Shown here piece after piece: positions 41,219 through 50,564 of a stretch of 64,000 nucleotides of DNA (positions within the stretch are counted from its first letter, which is position 1; every line of letters begins with the position of its first letter). The DNA lies in NCBI GenBank assembly GCA_016125265.1, contig WGMC01000037.1:1-64000 (forward strand), in the 5' to 3' direction. The position numbers and the translations under genes are program-made. The DNA is from Planctomycetaceae bacterium. Lineage in GTDB: Bacteria > Planctomycetota > UBA1135 > GCA-002686595. The notes beneath the pieces are model-generated. The model saw nothing but the letters and a program-made list of their open reading frames with translations, was not told the DNA's origin and searched no databases.

Positions 41219-42826
41219 ATGAAACTGACCACCGTTCTCCTTCCCGCCGCGCTTCTGGGCGGCTCCGCTCTCCTGCTCCTGCCCCAAGACAGCGAAGGCT
41301 TCACGACCATCGGCGGCTCCCTGAGCCTCAGCCAACGCGACGTGCGGGTCTTCAACAACTTCGAGGACGCCGGCGCCAACAACAACCAGGCCGTCGACCC
41401 CAACTTCCCGGGCTACTTCGGCGCGCCGCGCGCCATCTGGAAAGCCATCGTCGAATGGGGCAGCGAGTTGCACGGCAACGGCAACGGCGACCCCCACCAA
41501 AACGGCGGGCTGGGCTCCGGCGGCGCCAACTTCGACGCGTCGTGGCAGGGCCTCGCCACGGCCGTCGGCAACACCAACAACAACATCTGCTCGGCTCTGC
41601 TGGCCGACGGCGGCGGTGTGCTCGCGTTCGTGGAAACGCCGATCTCGGACGGCTGGCGCATGCGCTTCTACGAGAACTGGAACTGGGCCGACGGCCCCGG
41701 GACCAGCATTGGCGGCGGCACCATCGACATCCAGGGGGTTGCGACCCACGAATACGGGCACTCCCTGGGTCTTGGCCACAGCAACGTCGGCGGTGCGAGC
41801 ATGACGCCGTCGATCAGCGGCAACGGCGTGAGCGACCGCTCCATCGCCGCCGACGACATCGCGGGCGTCCAGTTCATCTACGGCGTGAAGTCCGGTTCCA
41901 AGCCCCGCATCACCGGGGTGGCGATCAACCCGAACGACACGATCACGATCACCGGCACGAACTTCTCCGGCACGGGCAACCAGGTGTGGTTCACCCAGGC
42001 CGGAACCGGTGGCACGGGTAGCCCGGTCACGCTGACGAACGTGACCTCCTCCGCTGGCGGCACGGTCATCACCGTGACCCCTCCGGCCGCGGCGGGTCCC
42101 GGTGACGTGCTGGTGCGCAACAACGGCACCGGCAACGCGAACCTGTCGAACGCCTGGCCGCTCGATCTGGAGGGCGGCACGATCCCCGGCCCGACCGCTC
42201 CCGAGATCTCCTCGGTGGTGCCGACCTCGGTTCCCGCTGTCAACGTGGACGGCTCGGTCGTGGTCACGGTCAACGGCACTGGCTTCGCCGGGACGACCGC
42301 GGTTGTCGTCGACGGGGTGCCGCTGATCTCGTTCCCGCCCCAGTTCACGGTGTCGGACACGGCGATCACCTTCGCCATGCCGAAGGTTTCGAAGCTCGGC
42401 AACATCACGGTCGAGGTCACCAACCCCCAGGGGACGGACTCGATCAACATGGCGGTCGTGGCGAACAACCCGCCCGTTCTGGAAGTCGAGAACTCGAACC
42501 CCGGCTTCCTGCTGAAGGCCCTCGGCATGAACCTGTCGATGGGAGCCCAACCCTTCGACTTCATGTTCCTGTTCGCGTCGCCGAGCAACCTGCCGACGTC
42601 GCTGCCGGGCATCTTCGATGCGGCGATCGGCGACAACTTCACGTCGCTGATCTATCTGGGCCAGTTCCAAGTGAACCCGGTCACCGGGCGCGCGGACCTT
42701 GCGATCCCGCTCACCAGCGTGGCCGCCGGTTCGTTCTTCTACCTGCAGGCCGGTCGCGTGAGCTTCACGTTCCCGTCCCTGCCGCTGGAGATGACCAACG
42801 TCCAGGCCGTGACCGTCCTGTTCTGA
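41219..42826 (+). CDS. secreted matrixin-type zinc metalloprotease with IPT/TIG and C-terminal beta module
   Basis: 535 residues; ATG 41219 has a strong Shine-Dalgarno (GAAGGAG, 41203-41209). A signal peptide (residues 1-23) is followed by a metzincin domain: zinc site His177, Glu178, His181 and His187 in ATHEYGHSLGLGHS, and a Met-turn-like ASMTPSI after it. Two IPT/TIG domains come next (residues 220-330 and 340-420). The C-terminal 115 residues, ending LPLEMTNVQAVTVLF, are the shared beta module, closest to that of the protease at 43069. It likely digests extracellular protein; activation and targets are unknown. Cotranscribed with the small secreted gene upstream. Confidence 0.9.
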   Translation: MKLTTVLLPAALLGGSALLLLPQDSEGFTTIGGSLSLSQRDVRVFNNFEDAGANNNQAVDPNFPGYFGAPRAIWKAIVEWGSELHGNGNGDPHQNGGLGSGGANFDASWQGLATAVGNTNNNICSALLADGGGVLAFVETPISDGWRMRFYENWNWADGPGTSIGGGTIDIQGVATHEYGHSLGLGHSNVGGASMTPSISGNGVSDRSIAADDIAGVQFIYGVKSGSKPRITGVAINPNDTITITGTNFSGTGNQVWFTQAGTGGTGSPVTLTNVTSSAGGTVITVTPPAAAGPGDVLVRNNGTGNANLSNAWPLDLEGGTIPGPTAPEISSVVPTSVPAVNVDGSVVVTVNGTGFAGTTAVVVDGVPLISFPPQFTVSDTAITFAMPKVSKLGNITVEVTNPQGTDSINMAVVANNPPVLEVENSNPGFLLKALGMNLSMGAQPFDFMFLFASPSNLPTSLPGIFDAAIGDNFTSLIYLGQFQVNPVTGRADLAIPLTSVAAGSFFYLQAGRVSFTFPSLPLEMTNVQAVTVLF

Positions 42827-42868
42827 GCCAACTTCCCGCCGTGGGCCCCTCGGGGTTCGTGTGCGATC

Positions 42869-42903
42869 GGGGCCCGTCCGGCGCGGAGCGCGGGGCGGGC
42901 CCC
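42869..42903 (+). terminator. 11-bp hairpin after the metalloprotease gene
   Basis: GGGGCCCGTCC (42869-42879) pairs with GGGCGGGCCCC (42893-42903), with one G-U pair and a 13-nt loop. It lies 43 bp after the stop and upstream of the trypsin-like gene, in a 242-bp gap, so the second protease probably has its own promoter. Confidence 0.6.
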
Positions 42904-43068
42904 TTGCATTGCGTGAGGGCCCTCGGGCGCGACATCGGCCCTTTGCCAACGGCTTACGGCCAGAACGACAGTCGTTGGGAACCGGATGGCTCCCGGGGAC
43001 GTTCAACGGTAAGCGGGGGTCCCACGGCCCCCGGGCCTACGTTCCGCAAACCTCCACCGATTGCCGCG

Positions 43069-44988
43069 ATGCGTTCCCCCACCCGAAGCCCGCTGGGCTT
43101 CACCCTCACCGCCCTGCTGCTCGGCGCCGCCCTGGGCGCGCCCGCCTTCGCCCAAGTTCGTCAGCCGGGCCTGCCCGCCGGCCTCTCGAGCGAACTCCCG
43201 ACCGAGGTGCCCAGCGTCACGTTGGAGCCGGTCGACGTCCCTCGCCTCCTCGCCGAGGACGAGGCCCGCGGCCACCGTCCGTTCCGGTACGGCACGTTGC
43301 TGCCGGTGCACAAGGAAATCCTCCAATACGGGCGCATCGACGCTGCAGAGGACGGGTCGATGGTGGTGCGCATGGCCATCCGCTCGCCGGGCGCCCACTC
43401 CCTGGGCCTCGAGTTCACATCGTTCCACCTGCCCGAGGGCGCGCAGCTCTTCCTCTACGACGATGCGCGCCTCGAAATGCTCGGCGCGTACACGTCGGAG
43501 AACCACCGGGAGGACGGCGGCTTCGTCATCGAACCCTTCCCCGGCGACCACGTGATCGTCGAAGTGCTCGTGCCGCCCCAATCGACCGGCGATCTGCGCG
43601 TGGTGGTCGGCGACGTGATCCACGACTACCGCGACGTGCGCATGATCCCCGTGGGCGGTGACGGCGGTGAGGGCGGTTGCCTGATCGACGTCAACTGCGC
43701 CCAGGGCGACAACTGGGGCGTGCAGAAGCAGGCGACCGTGCGCACGTTGTCGGGCGGCAGCCTGTGCTCGGGCGCGCTGATCAACAACACCGCGAACGAT
43801 GGCACGCGCTACCTCTTGACCGCCAACCACTGCGGTCAGGGCAGCAATACGATCTTCACGTTCAACTACCAGCGCTCGGGCTGCAGCACGGGTTCGGCCC
43901 CGACGAACCAAACCGTCTCCGGCGCGACCCTCCTGGTCACGAACGGCACGGTGGACTCGCGCCTGATGCGCATCAACTCGAACATCCCGACCAGCTACAA
44001 CCCCGCGTGGGCGGGTTGGAGCCGTTCGACCAGCAACACCAACTTCGCGTTCGCCCTGGGTCACCCGGGCGGCGGTCCGAAGAAGATCTCGGTGGACGGC
44101 AACGGCACCTCCGCCAACACGAACTTCTACGTCGTGACCTGGAGCGACGGCACGCTTGAGGGCGGCAGCTCCGGCGGCCCGCTGTTCGACGCCCAGGGCC
44201 GCATCCGCGGTCCGGCCTGCTGCGTCAACAACTTCACCTGCAACCAGACGGCCAACTTCGGGCGCTTCAACCGCTTCTGGACCCTGGGCAACCTGGCCCA
44301 GTGGCTCGACCCGCTCGGCACCAACGCCACGACGCTCGATGCCTTCGCGCCGGGCGGCTCGGTCGAGCCCGCCCCGAGCCTCGCTTCGGTCACCCCGTTC
44401 TTCGTGCTCGCGGTGGCGCCGGACGAGCCCTACAAGGTCGCGCTCAATGGCTCCGCGCTCTCCTCCGTCACCAAGATCACGGTCGACGGCATCCAACTCA
44501 CGCCGCTGCAGTACACGATCCTGAGCAACTCGCAAATCGAGATCAGCGTGCCGCGTGTCAACAAGATCGGGTCGGTCGTCGTCGAAGTGACGTCGCCCGG
44601 TGGTACGGCCCAGGCGCTGCTCTCGGTGTTCCCGAACCCGACGCCGGTGATCGACCTCGCGAACTCCGAGCCGCTCTTCCTGCTGTCGGCCGTCGGCGCG
44701 ACGGTGACCATGGGCGGCAACGGCGGCGACGTGATGCTGCTGTTCGGCTCCCTGAGCAACGTGCCCTCGTCGTTGCCGGGTGTCGTGGAGTTCGGCATCG
44801 GCAACAACTTCGCCGCCCTCCTCAGCCTCGGCACCCATGTGGTGAATCCCGTGCAGGGCTGGACCTCGGTCACGTTCCCGCTGACCGGCGTCGCTCCCGG
44901 CACGACGATCCACTTCCAAGGTGCGAAGTTCACCGGCGACCTGCCGTTGATCATGAGCAACGTGCAGTCGGGCACCGTGCTGCTGTAA
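43069..44988 (+). CDS. secreted trypsin-like serine protease with IPT-like and C-terminal beta module
   Basis: 639 residues from ATG 43069, chosen because it begins the signal peptide (FTLTALLLGAALGAPAFAQ); the frame upstream to 42841 is leader. An N-terminal domain (about 60-190) is followed by the protease: His254 in LLTANHCG, Asp296 in GTVDSRLMRI, Ser368 in EGGSSGGPLFD. The many Cys (CLIDVNC, LCSG, CCVNNFTC) and the layout recall lysyl endopeptidases. Residues 395-520 look like an IPT/TIG domain, and the last 110 residues are the shared beta module (SNVPSSLPG, IMSNVQSGTVLL). Neighbour and module partner of the metalloprotease. Confidence 0.9.
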   Translation: MRSPTRSPLGFTLTALLLGAALGAPAFAQVRQPGLPAGLSSELPTEVPSVTLEPVDVPRLLAEDEARGHRPFRYGTLLPVHKEILQYGRIDAAEDGSMVVRMAIRSPGAHSLGLEFTSFHLPEGAQLFLYDDARLEMLGAYTSENHREDGGFVIEPFPGDHVIVEVLVPPQSTGDLRVVVGDVIHDYRDVRMIPVGGDGGEGGCLIDVNCAQGDNWGVQKQATVRTLSGGSLCSGALINNTANDGTRYLLTANHCGQGSNTIFTFNYQRSGCSTGSAPTNQTVSGATLLVTNGTVDSRLMRINSNIPTSYNPAWAGWSRSTSNTNFAFALGHPGGGPKKISVDGNGTSANTNFYVVTWSDGTLEGGSSGGPLFDAQGRIRGPACCVNNFTCNQTANFGRFNRFWTLGNLAQWLDPLGTNATTLDAFAPGGSVEPAPSLASVTPFFVLAVAPDEPYKVALNGSALSSVTKITVDGIQLTPLQYTILSNSQIEISVPRVNKIGSVVVEVTSPGGTAQALLSVFPNPTPVIDLANSEPLFLLSAVGATVTMGGNGGDVMLLFGSLSNVPSSLPGVVEFGIGNNFAALLSLGTHVVNPVQGWTSVTFPLTGVAPGTTIHFQGAKFTGDLPLIMSNVQSGTVLL

Positions 44989-45010
44989 CCCCGAAGCACG
45001 ACGAGCACCT

Positions 45011-45046
45011 CGAGGGGCGGCCGGTCGAAGGACTGGCCGCCCCTCG
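45011..45046. terminator. strong bidirectional hairpin between convergent genes
   Basis: CGAGGGGCGGCCGGTC (45011-45026) pairs with GACTGGCCGCCCCTCG (45031-45046) over 16 bp with one G-U, closing a GAAG tetraloop. It lies 22 bp after the protease stop and 30 bp after the SGNH gene stop on the other strand, so it can end both transcripts. Confidence 0.8.
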
Positions 45047-45076
45047 CATTTGGCGGCCCCAGCGATGGGCGGAACG

Positions 45077-45952
45077 TCAGCGGCCCGATTCGATCAGGCG
45101 CTCGGCCGCAGCGTCGATACGCCAGTCGATCTGCGCCGCGAGCGCTCCCTTCGAGTGGCGATCGAAGGCGTCGAGACCCAGTCCCAGAAAGAGCAGCGAA
45201 CCGAGGACGGTCGGGTGCAACCGGTCCCATTGCAGGAGGTCCGCCGTCGCGTCCGCCTGCCAGACTCGCCCGCGCAGCTCGACCGGTTCGCTGCGACGCA
45301 GCTTCCCGACCAAGTCCGCGAGCGGCACCACGGTCACGTGTTCGCGGTCCTCCGCCCACGAGGCGAGGCGGCGGTTGAGCGCACGGAGCGTCGCGGGCGA
45401 CGGCACGTAGCTCTCCGGCATCACCACGGCTTTGGCCCCGGTCATGTCCGGTAGGTCGGAGATGGCGAGGGGTACGTCGAGGCGCCCGAGCTGCGCCAAC
45501 CCCCGTTCGAAGCGCGCGGCCCGCTGGTCCTCTGGGGTAGGGCCGTAGGCGAACCAGAAGAGGAAGTCGAGCGCGAGGACGGCGCTCGGCCGGAAGGCGA
45601 GGGTGCGCTCGATCTGTACGGCGCCCCGGGCCGGCGGGTTCAGGAACATCAGCGCGTCGGCTCCGTCCAGGACCTCAACTCCGGCGCCGCCGACCATCAA
45701 CTCGGGCAGCAGCCCGGCGAGGCTCCGCGGCTCGCCCAGCTCGCGCTCCAGGTTGAATCCGGCACTGGCGCTGGCGCCGAGGACGGCCACCCGCGCGAGC
45801 AGCGGCGCGGCCTCGGCCGACCCCGTCGACCCCGCCGAAGCGGCGACCGCGGCGGGCACGGGCGTCTCGGTCCGCGGGGAGACCGGCGCACAACTCGGGG
45901 CTAGGGCGAGGCCCACCGCCACGGACGCCAACATTCGCCAAGAGCCGACCAT
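45077..45952 (-). CDS. SGNH/GDSL-like hydrolase, probable lipoprotein
   Basis: 291 residues from ATG 45952. The N-terminus has a lipobox-like end (LALAPSC, Cys near residue 21). An SGNH-type core follows: block I LGASASAGF carries the likely Ser but has Ala in place of the usual Asp (GDS), and block V is WDRLHPT with the Asp-x-x-His dyad. The protein also has ALDFLFWFAYGP and DLPDMTGAKAVVMPESYVPS. Blocks II and III (the Gly and Asn) are not obvious, so activity is uncertain. Such enzymes deacylate lipids or glycans. It is divergent from the TMTC-like gene (75 bp). Confidence 0.72.
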   Translation of the reverse strand: MVGSWRMLASVAVGLALAPSCAPVSPRTETPVPAAVAASAGSTGSAEAAPLLARVAVLGASASAGFNLERELGEPRSLAGLLPELMVGGAGVEVLDGADALMFLNPPARGAVQIERTLAFRPSAVLALDFLFWFAYGPTPEDQRAARFERGLAQLGRLDVPLAISDLPDMTGAKAVVMPESYVPSPATLRALNRRLASWAEDREHVTVVPLADLVGKLRRSEPVELRGRVWQADATADLLQWDRLHPTVLGSLLFLGLGLDAFDRHSKGALAAQIDWRIDAAAERLIESGR

Positions 45953-46027
45953 AGGCCCACTACGTGCGATCGGATGCGCGCGATCAAGCCCCGGGCTGCG
46001 TAGGCTCTCGGGCCCCCGCAAAGACCC

Positions 46028-48670
46028 ATGCTGCAACGCACCCGCTCTTCCGCCCCCGACCGGACTCCCGGCGCCGCGCCCACGGCACCCCCGACCTGGC
46101 GACCGTGGACCGCCCTGGCACTCGCGCTCCTCGTGATGCTGCCCTACGTCGGCGGCCTCGGCAGTTCGCTGGTGTACGACGACCGCCTGCTGCTCGGCCA
46201 GCAGCCGTGGCTGGGGGATGCGGCGGGCCTTTGGCCCATGGTGAGCCAGACCATGTGGCAGGGTCTCGGGCTCGAGCTGACCGAGAGTGTCGGCTACTGG
46301 CGGCCGCTCTTTGCGGCGCTGCTGTGGGCGGGTTCGATGGTCAGCCACCAGCCCTGGCCCCACGAACTGCTCCCGCTGCTCGCCCACGCGGTCGGCGCGG
46401 TGTTCGCGCGCCGGCTGGCCCGTCGGCTCGGGCTGCGCGAGCCCTTCGCGTTCCTCGCGGCGCTGCTGTTCGGCGTGCACGCGGTGCACGTGGAGAACCT
46501 CGCCTGGATCAGCGCGGGAGCGGGTGTGTATTCCGGCGCCCTTTTGGTGGTGACGCTGGAGCGTTTTGCCGCGTGGCGAGCGGGGGGCTCGCGCGGCGTT
46601 CCGTGGGCCGTCGGGTGCCTCTTCGCGGCGGCGCTCCTGGCCAAGGAATCCGCGGTGGCGGTGTTGCCGATGGCGCTGGCAATCGATCTGTGCGCCGGAC
46701 TCCCGCGCCCCGCGGCGCGTCGCCAATGGATCGCGCCTTACCTGGCGCTGGGCATGGGCCTGGCCCTTTGGATAGGACTGCGCACGGCGGTGTTCGGGGA
46801 CCCGGCGGGCGGACTGCTGCGCACGTTCGTGGACTTCGGCGTCGACACCTCGCGGACGTGGCTCCTCCGCGTGGAGTTCGTCGGCGGAGCCCTGGGGTTG
46901 CTCGGATGGCCCGCGGAACTCGTGCACACCCGCGCGGTGTACCCCGAGCGGGGCTGGACCCACCCCGCGATGGTGCTGCCCATCGCGCTGACCGTCGCCG
47001 CGGTGCTCGCCCTCGTGTTCCTTCGCCGACGCGGGCGCGGTCCGGCGGCGGCCGGGTTGGCGCTGACCCTCGCCGCGCTGGCGCCCCTCTGTGTGCGTCC
47101 GGAGGGCCAGGGCATGTTCCCGCTGGCAGACCGTTTCCTCTACCAGGCCGCGCTCGGCGCCGCCGTCTTGGCCGCGGCCGCGCTCGCGCGCCTGCCCCAT
47201 CGTCCCGCGGCCCTGGCGATCGGGGCGGCCGCCGCCCTGGGTCTGGGTGTCCGCGGCGCGCTGCGAGTTCCGGACTGGAACGACGATCGTTCGTTCTGGA
47301 GCGCGGAGGTGGCCCTATCCCCCGACGTCGCCACCCCGCATTGGAGCCTCGGGCGAGTGGAGCTGGAGCGCTACCGCCAACGCCGCGCGCCGGAACCCCT
47401 GATCGAGGCGTTCGTGGCCTTCAATCGCGCGCAGGACATCGCCCAGGCCGCGGCGGCGCACGAGGACGTGCCGTTTGTGTCGCGCGACGACGTCTACCAG
47501 GCCAACCTCGGTGTCGCCTGGTGCCTCGTCTTCGAGGCCGAGGTCGACGGCTTCAACGACTTCACGACGGCGCGAGAACTGGGCGAACGCATCGTCGAAG
47601 CCCATCCCCTGCGCGCGGCCGGCTGGGTCGTGTTGGCCGTCGCAGAGATCGGCGAACGCGACCTCGACGCGGCCGAAGCCTCGCTGCGCCGGGCGCTCGA
47701 ACTGCACGCGGACTTCGCCGAGGCCCACCACAACTTGGGCCAACTGCTCCTGCAGCGCGGGCGGTTCGGCGAGGCGCGGCGGCACTTCGAACGGGCGCTG
47801 GCGCTGCGCCCGGACCAGCCCGACGACCTGCTGTGGAGCGCACGCGCCAACGCCGAGGAGGGCCGCCGCGATCGGGCGCGCGAACTCGGCGACCGCATGG
47901 CCGCGCTGTATCCGAACGACGCGCGGCCGCTGGTGTTGCTGGCGGTCCTGGACGGCCGCGCCGGCGACCGCCTCGAGGCGCTGGACCGGCTCGAGCGCGC
48001 CGTCGCGCTCGACCCGGAGAACGGCCACGCCCACGCCGAGCGGGGCAAGGTGCTGCTCGCCCTGGGCCGCCGGGAGGAGGCGCTGCTCGCGCTGCGCCGC
48101 GCCTGCGAGTTCGGTCCGGACCTGTTCGAGCCCCACTACAACCTGGCGGCGCTGCTGCTCGAGGATGGACTCGACGAGCTCGCGCTGCCGGTCCTGATGC
48201 AGGCTTACCGCCTCGGCGTGGACCCCGGTCTGCGGGCGCGACTGCTGGGCGAGCTGGCGGTCGCGCTCCCCGCGGGAGGCGATGGGGACCTCGCGCTGGC
48301 GGCCGTGGACGTGCGCCGCGGGGACTTCGCGGCCGCGGAGGGGTGGATCGAGCGCCGTCTGGCGGCCCGGCCGGACGATCCGGCGGCGCTGGTCGTGGCG
48401 GCGAAGGTGTCGCGCGGCCTGGGCCGTCCCGCCCAGGCCCTAGAGCGGCTGGAACGCGCCGTCGAGCTGGCCCCCGAGGACTTGGCTCCACGGTTGGAAC
48501 TCGCCCGCTTCCTGGAAGGCGAGGGCGACCGCCCGGCCGCGGCGCGGGCGTACCGGGAGGCGCTCGCGCGTGTGCCGGAGGCGGAGGGCAACCAAGCGGC
48601 CGGAGCCGCGGCCCTTCGGGCCCAACTCGAGGTGCGGGCCGCAGAGTTGGAGGCTCCGGAGTCCAAGTAG
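46028..48670 (+). CDS. polytopic membrane protein with C-terminal TPR repeats (TMTC/O-mannosyltransferase-like)
   Basis: 880 residues. About ten membrane helices (30-420) begin with a segment followed by VYDDRLLL in the first loop, the DD motif place used by GT-C enzymes of the TMTC type, which add mannose to proteins from a lipid donor. The loop motifs HELLPLLAHAVGAVFARRL and FGVHAVHVENLAW also fit that family. The C-terminal half (about 450-870) is TPR: AEASLRRALELHADFAEAHHNLGQLLLQRGRFGEARRHFERALALRPDQ is one clear pair. This makes protein glycosylation a fair guess. It is divergent from the SGNH gene. Confidence 0.8.
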   Translation: MLQRTRSSAPDRTPGAAPTAPPTWRPWTALALALLVMLPYVGGLGSSLVYDDRLLLGQQPWLGDAAGLWPMVSQTMWQGLGLELTESVGYWRPLFAALLWAGSMVSHQPWPHELLPLLAHAVGAVFARRLARRLGLREPFAFLAALLFGVHAVHVENLAWISAGAGVYSGALLVVTLERFAAWRAGGSRGVPWAVGCLFAAALLAKESAVAVLPMALAIDLCAGLPRPAARRQWIAPYLALGMGLALWIGLRTAVFGDPAGGLLRTFVDFGVDTSRTWLLRVEFVGGALGLLGWPAELVHTRAVYPERGWTHPAMVLPIALTVAAVLALVFLRRRGRGPAAAGLALTLAALAPLCVRPEGQGMFPLADRFLYQAALGAAVLAAAALARLPHRPAALAIGAAAALGLGVRGALRVPDWNDDRSFWSAEVALSPDVATPHWSLGRVELERYRQRRAPEPLIEAFVAFNRAQDIAQAAAAHEDVPFVSRDDVYQANLGVAWCLVFEAEVDGFNDFTTARELGERIVEAHPLRAAGWVVLAVAEIGERDLDAAEASLRRALELHADFAEAHHNLGQLLLQRGRFGEARRHFERALALRPDQPDDLLWSARANAEEGRRDRARELGDRMAALYPNDARPLVLLAVLDGRAGDRLEALDRLERAVALDPENGHAHAERGKVLLALGRREEALLALRRACEFGPDLFEPHYNLAALLLEDGLDELALPVLMQAYRLGVDPGLRARLLGELAVALPAGGDGDLALAAVDVRRGDFAAAEGWIERRLAARPDDPAALVVAAKVSRGLGRPAQALERLERAVELAPEDLAPRLELARFLEGEGDRPAAARAYREALARVPEAEGNQAAGAAALRAQLEVRAAELEAPESK

Positions 48671-48761
48671 CGAAAGCGGCGCGGGGATCCCAGGTTGTGG
48701 GGGGATTGGTACAGTCTGTGTGAACCGGTCGCTAGGCTTCTGCCTGGCGACCCGCCACGCG

Positions 48762-50564
48762 ATGCCTTCCACCCAATCTGAACGCCCAGAAAAGGCCCGC
48801 CGGCGCGTCGGGATGACCTGGCGCGGACCGGCGCTGCTCGCGGTCGCGTACGTCGTGTTCGGGGTGACGTACATCTACGTCTCGGGCCGAGTCGTCGCCA
48901 GCATGGCGAGCGCAGTCGAGGATCTCGCCGCCCTCGAACAGTTCAAGGGATTTGTCTTCGTGTTCGCCAACGGTGTGGCGCTGTTCTCCGCGGCGCTGAT
49001 CTACCGCCGCAGACTGGAGCGCACACGCGCGGCCCTCGAGGGCGAACGCGCCGTCGTGGCCCGATTCGAACGTCACCTCGACGCGCTGCACGACGGGCTG
49101 CCCAGTGCCCTCTTGGTGGTCGAGGTGATGGGCAAGGGCAAGCTGCGTGTCAAGCGCACGAACCCGGCACTCGCGCGCCTGCTCGCCGTGCCGCGTGAAC
49201 AGATCGAGGTGGGCGACACAAAACCCATCGAACAGGCGATGGGCGCCACCCGCTGGGCGCAGATCTCACGGGACATCTACACCTGCGCCGTCGATCGTCG
49301 GCCGATCGCACGCGAGTACGCGGTCGATGTGGACGGCGCCGAAACCTTCTACCTGCAGCACGTGGTGCCGCTGCTCGACGAATCGGGTTCGGTCGAGTGT
49401 GTGTTCGTCTCCCTCACCGACACCAGCAGCTTGCACACCAGCGAACGCAAACGCATCGAGCTCGAGGAAGAGCTGCTGCGGTCCCAGCGGCTGTTGACGA
49501 TGGGAGAGCTGGCGAGCGGCGTGGCCCACGACGTCAACAACCTGCTGACGGTGATCGCGACACACACGGACCTCCTGCAGCGCGAGCTGCACGGGCGGCC
49601 CGAACTCGAACGTTCCTTGACCGTCATCGATTCGGCAGTCGACAAGGCCAGCGGCATCTCCCGTTCCCTTCTGGGGTTCAGCCGCAAGATGCGCAGCCAG
49701 CCCCAGGTGATCGAAGTGGTTCCACTCGTCAAGGACATCGTCGAGCTACTCGAACACACGTTGACCAAGAGCTACCGCCTGGAGCTGGACCTGGGCGCGG
49801 CCGATGGGCTCACCATCGACTGCGACCGAGTGCAGGTGCAGCAGGTGCTGATGAACTTGATCCTGAACGCGAGGGACGCGATGCCCGAGGGCGGCCCCAT
49901 CGCGGTGCGCGCCGAGGTGGTGCACGGAAACGCCCCGCGCGTGCGGCTGTGCGTGGAGGACTGCGGCACGGGTGTTTCGAAGGAGATCCGCGAGAAGGTC
50001 TTCGAGCCCTTCTTCACCACGAAGGACGAAGGGCGCGGGTCGGGCCTCGGGCTCTCGCTTTCGCGCCGCATCGCGCGCGAGCACGGCGGCGACGTGACGC
50101 TGGCGCCGCTCCCCGGTGGAGGCACGGTGGCGACACTGGAGTTGCCCGTGAGTCGCGCGGGTTCCGCCTCTGCGTCGCCCGCCAAACGCGACGGTCAATG
50201 GGTCGTGCTGGTCGAAGCGCACGCCCAGGTGCGAGCGATCCTGACGGGCGAACTGAACGACCTGGGGTTCCGCGTCGAAGCCGCGGAACGCGCCGACCAG
50301 GTCGCACGCCACATGCAACGGGAGCCACTTCAGCCGAGCCTCTTGATCATCGATCAACCGTCCCTGCGCGCGAGCTTGAGCACGCTCGACGACCTACGCA
50401 CCCACGGAGCCCAACAGGCAGTGCTGTTGATGACACTGGAAGAGCCCAACGCGGACGTGATCCGGCCCCTCGGCCCGGTGCAGGTCCTGCGCAAACCCTT
50501 TGGAGTCGCCGAGTTCGGCCGGGCCGTGCGCGACGCGCTCGAAGTCGCTGGGGTGCCGGGTTGA
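48762..50564 (+). CDS. sensor histidine kinase with C-terminal pseudo-receiver
   Basis: 600 residues from ATG 48762; a GTG at 48720 in frame would add 14. Two membrane helices (24-45 and 65-82) with a short loop are followed by a PAS-like domain (about 100-225) and a kinase core. The phospho-acceptor is His256 in MGELASGVAHDVNNLL, the HisKA type of NtrB-like kinases, and NARDAMPEGG, DCGTGVSKEIREKVFEPFFTTKDEGRGSGLGLSL form the ATP site. The last 120 residues resemble a receiver, but the acidic pair is EAH instead of ED/DD. The Asp in LIIDQPS and Lys in LRKPFG remain. The stop overlaps the TTG start of the LuxR-type gene. Confidence 0.9.
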   Translation: MPSTQSERPEKARRRVGMTWRGPALLAVAYVVFGVTYIYVSGRVVASMASAVEDLAALEQFKGFVFVFANGVALFSAALIYRRRLERTRAALEGERAVVARFERHLDALHDGLPSALLVVEVMGKGKLRVKRTNPALARLLAVPREQIEVGDTKPIEQAMGATRWAQISRDIYTCAVDRRPIAREYAVDVDGAETFYLQHVVPLLDESGSVECVFVSLTDTSSLHTSERKRIELEEELLRSQRLLTMGELASGVAHDVNNLLTVIATHTDLLQRELHGRPELERSLTVIDSAVDKASGISRSLLGFSRKMRSQPQVIEVVPLVKDIVELLEHTLTKSYRLELDLGAADGLTIDCDRVQVQQVLMNLILNARDAMPEGGPIAVRAEVVHGNAPRVRLCVEDCGTGVSKEIREKVFEPFFTTKDEGRGSGLGLSLSRRIAREHGGDVTLAPLPGGGTVATLELPVSRAGSASASPAKRDGQWVVLVEAHAQVRAILTGELNDLGFRVEAAERADQVARHMQREPLQPSLLIIDQPSLRASLSTLDDLRTHGAQQAVLLMTLEEPNADVIRPLGPVQVLRKPFGVAEFGRAVRDALEVAGVPG

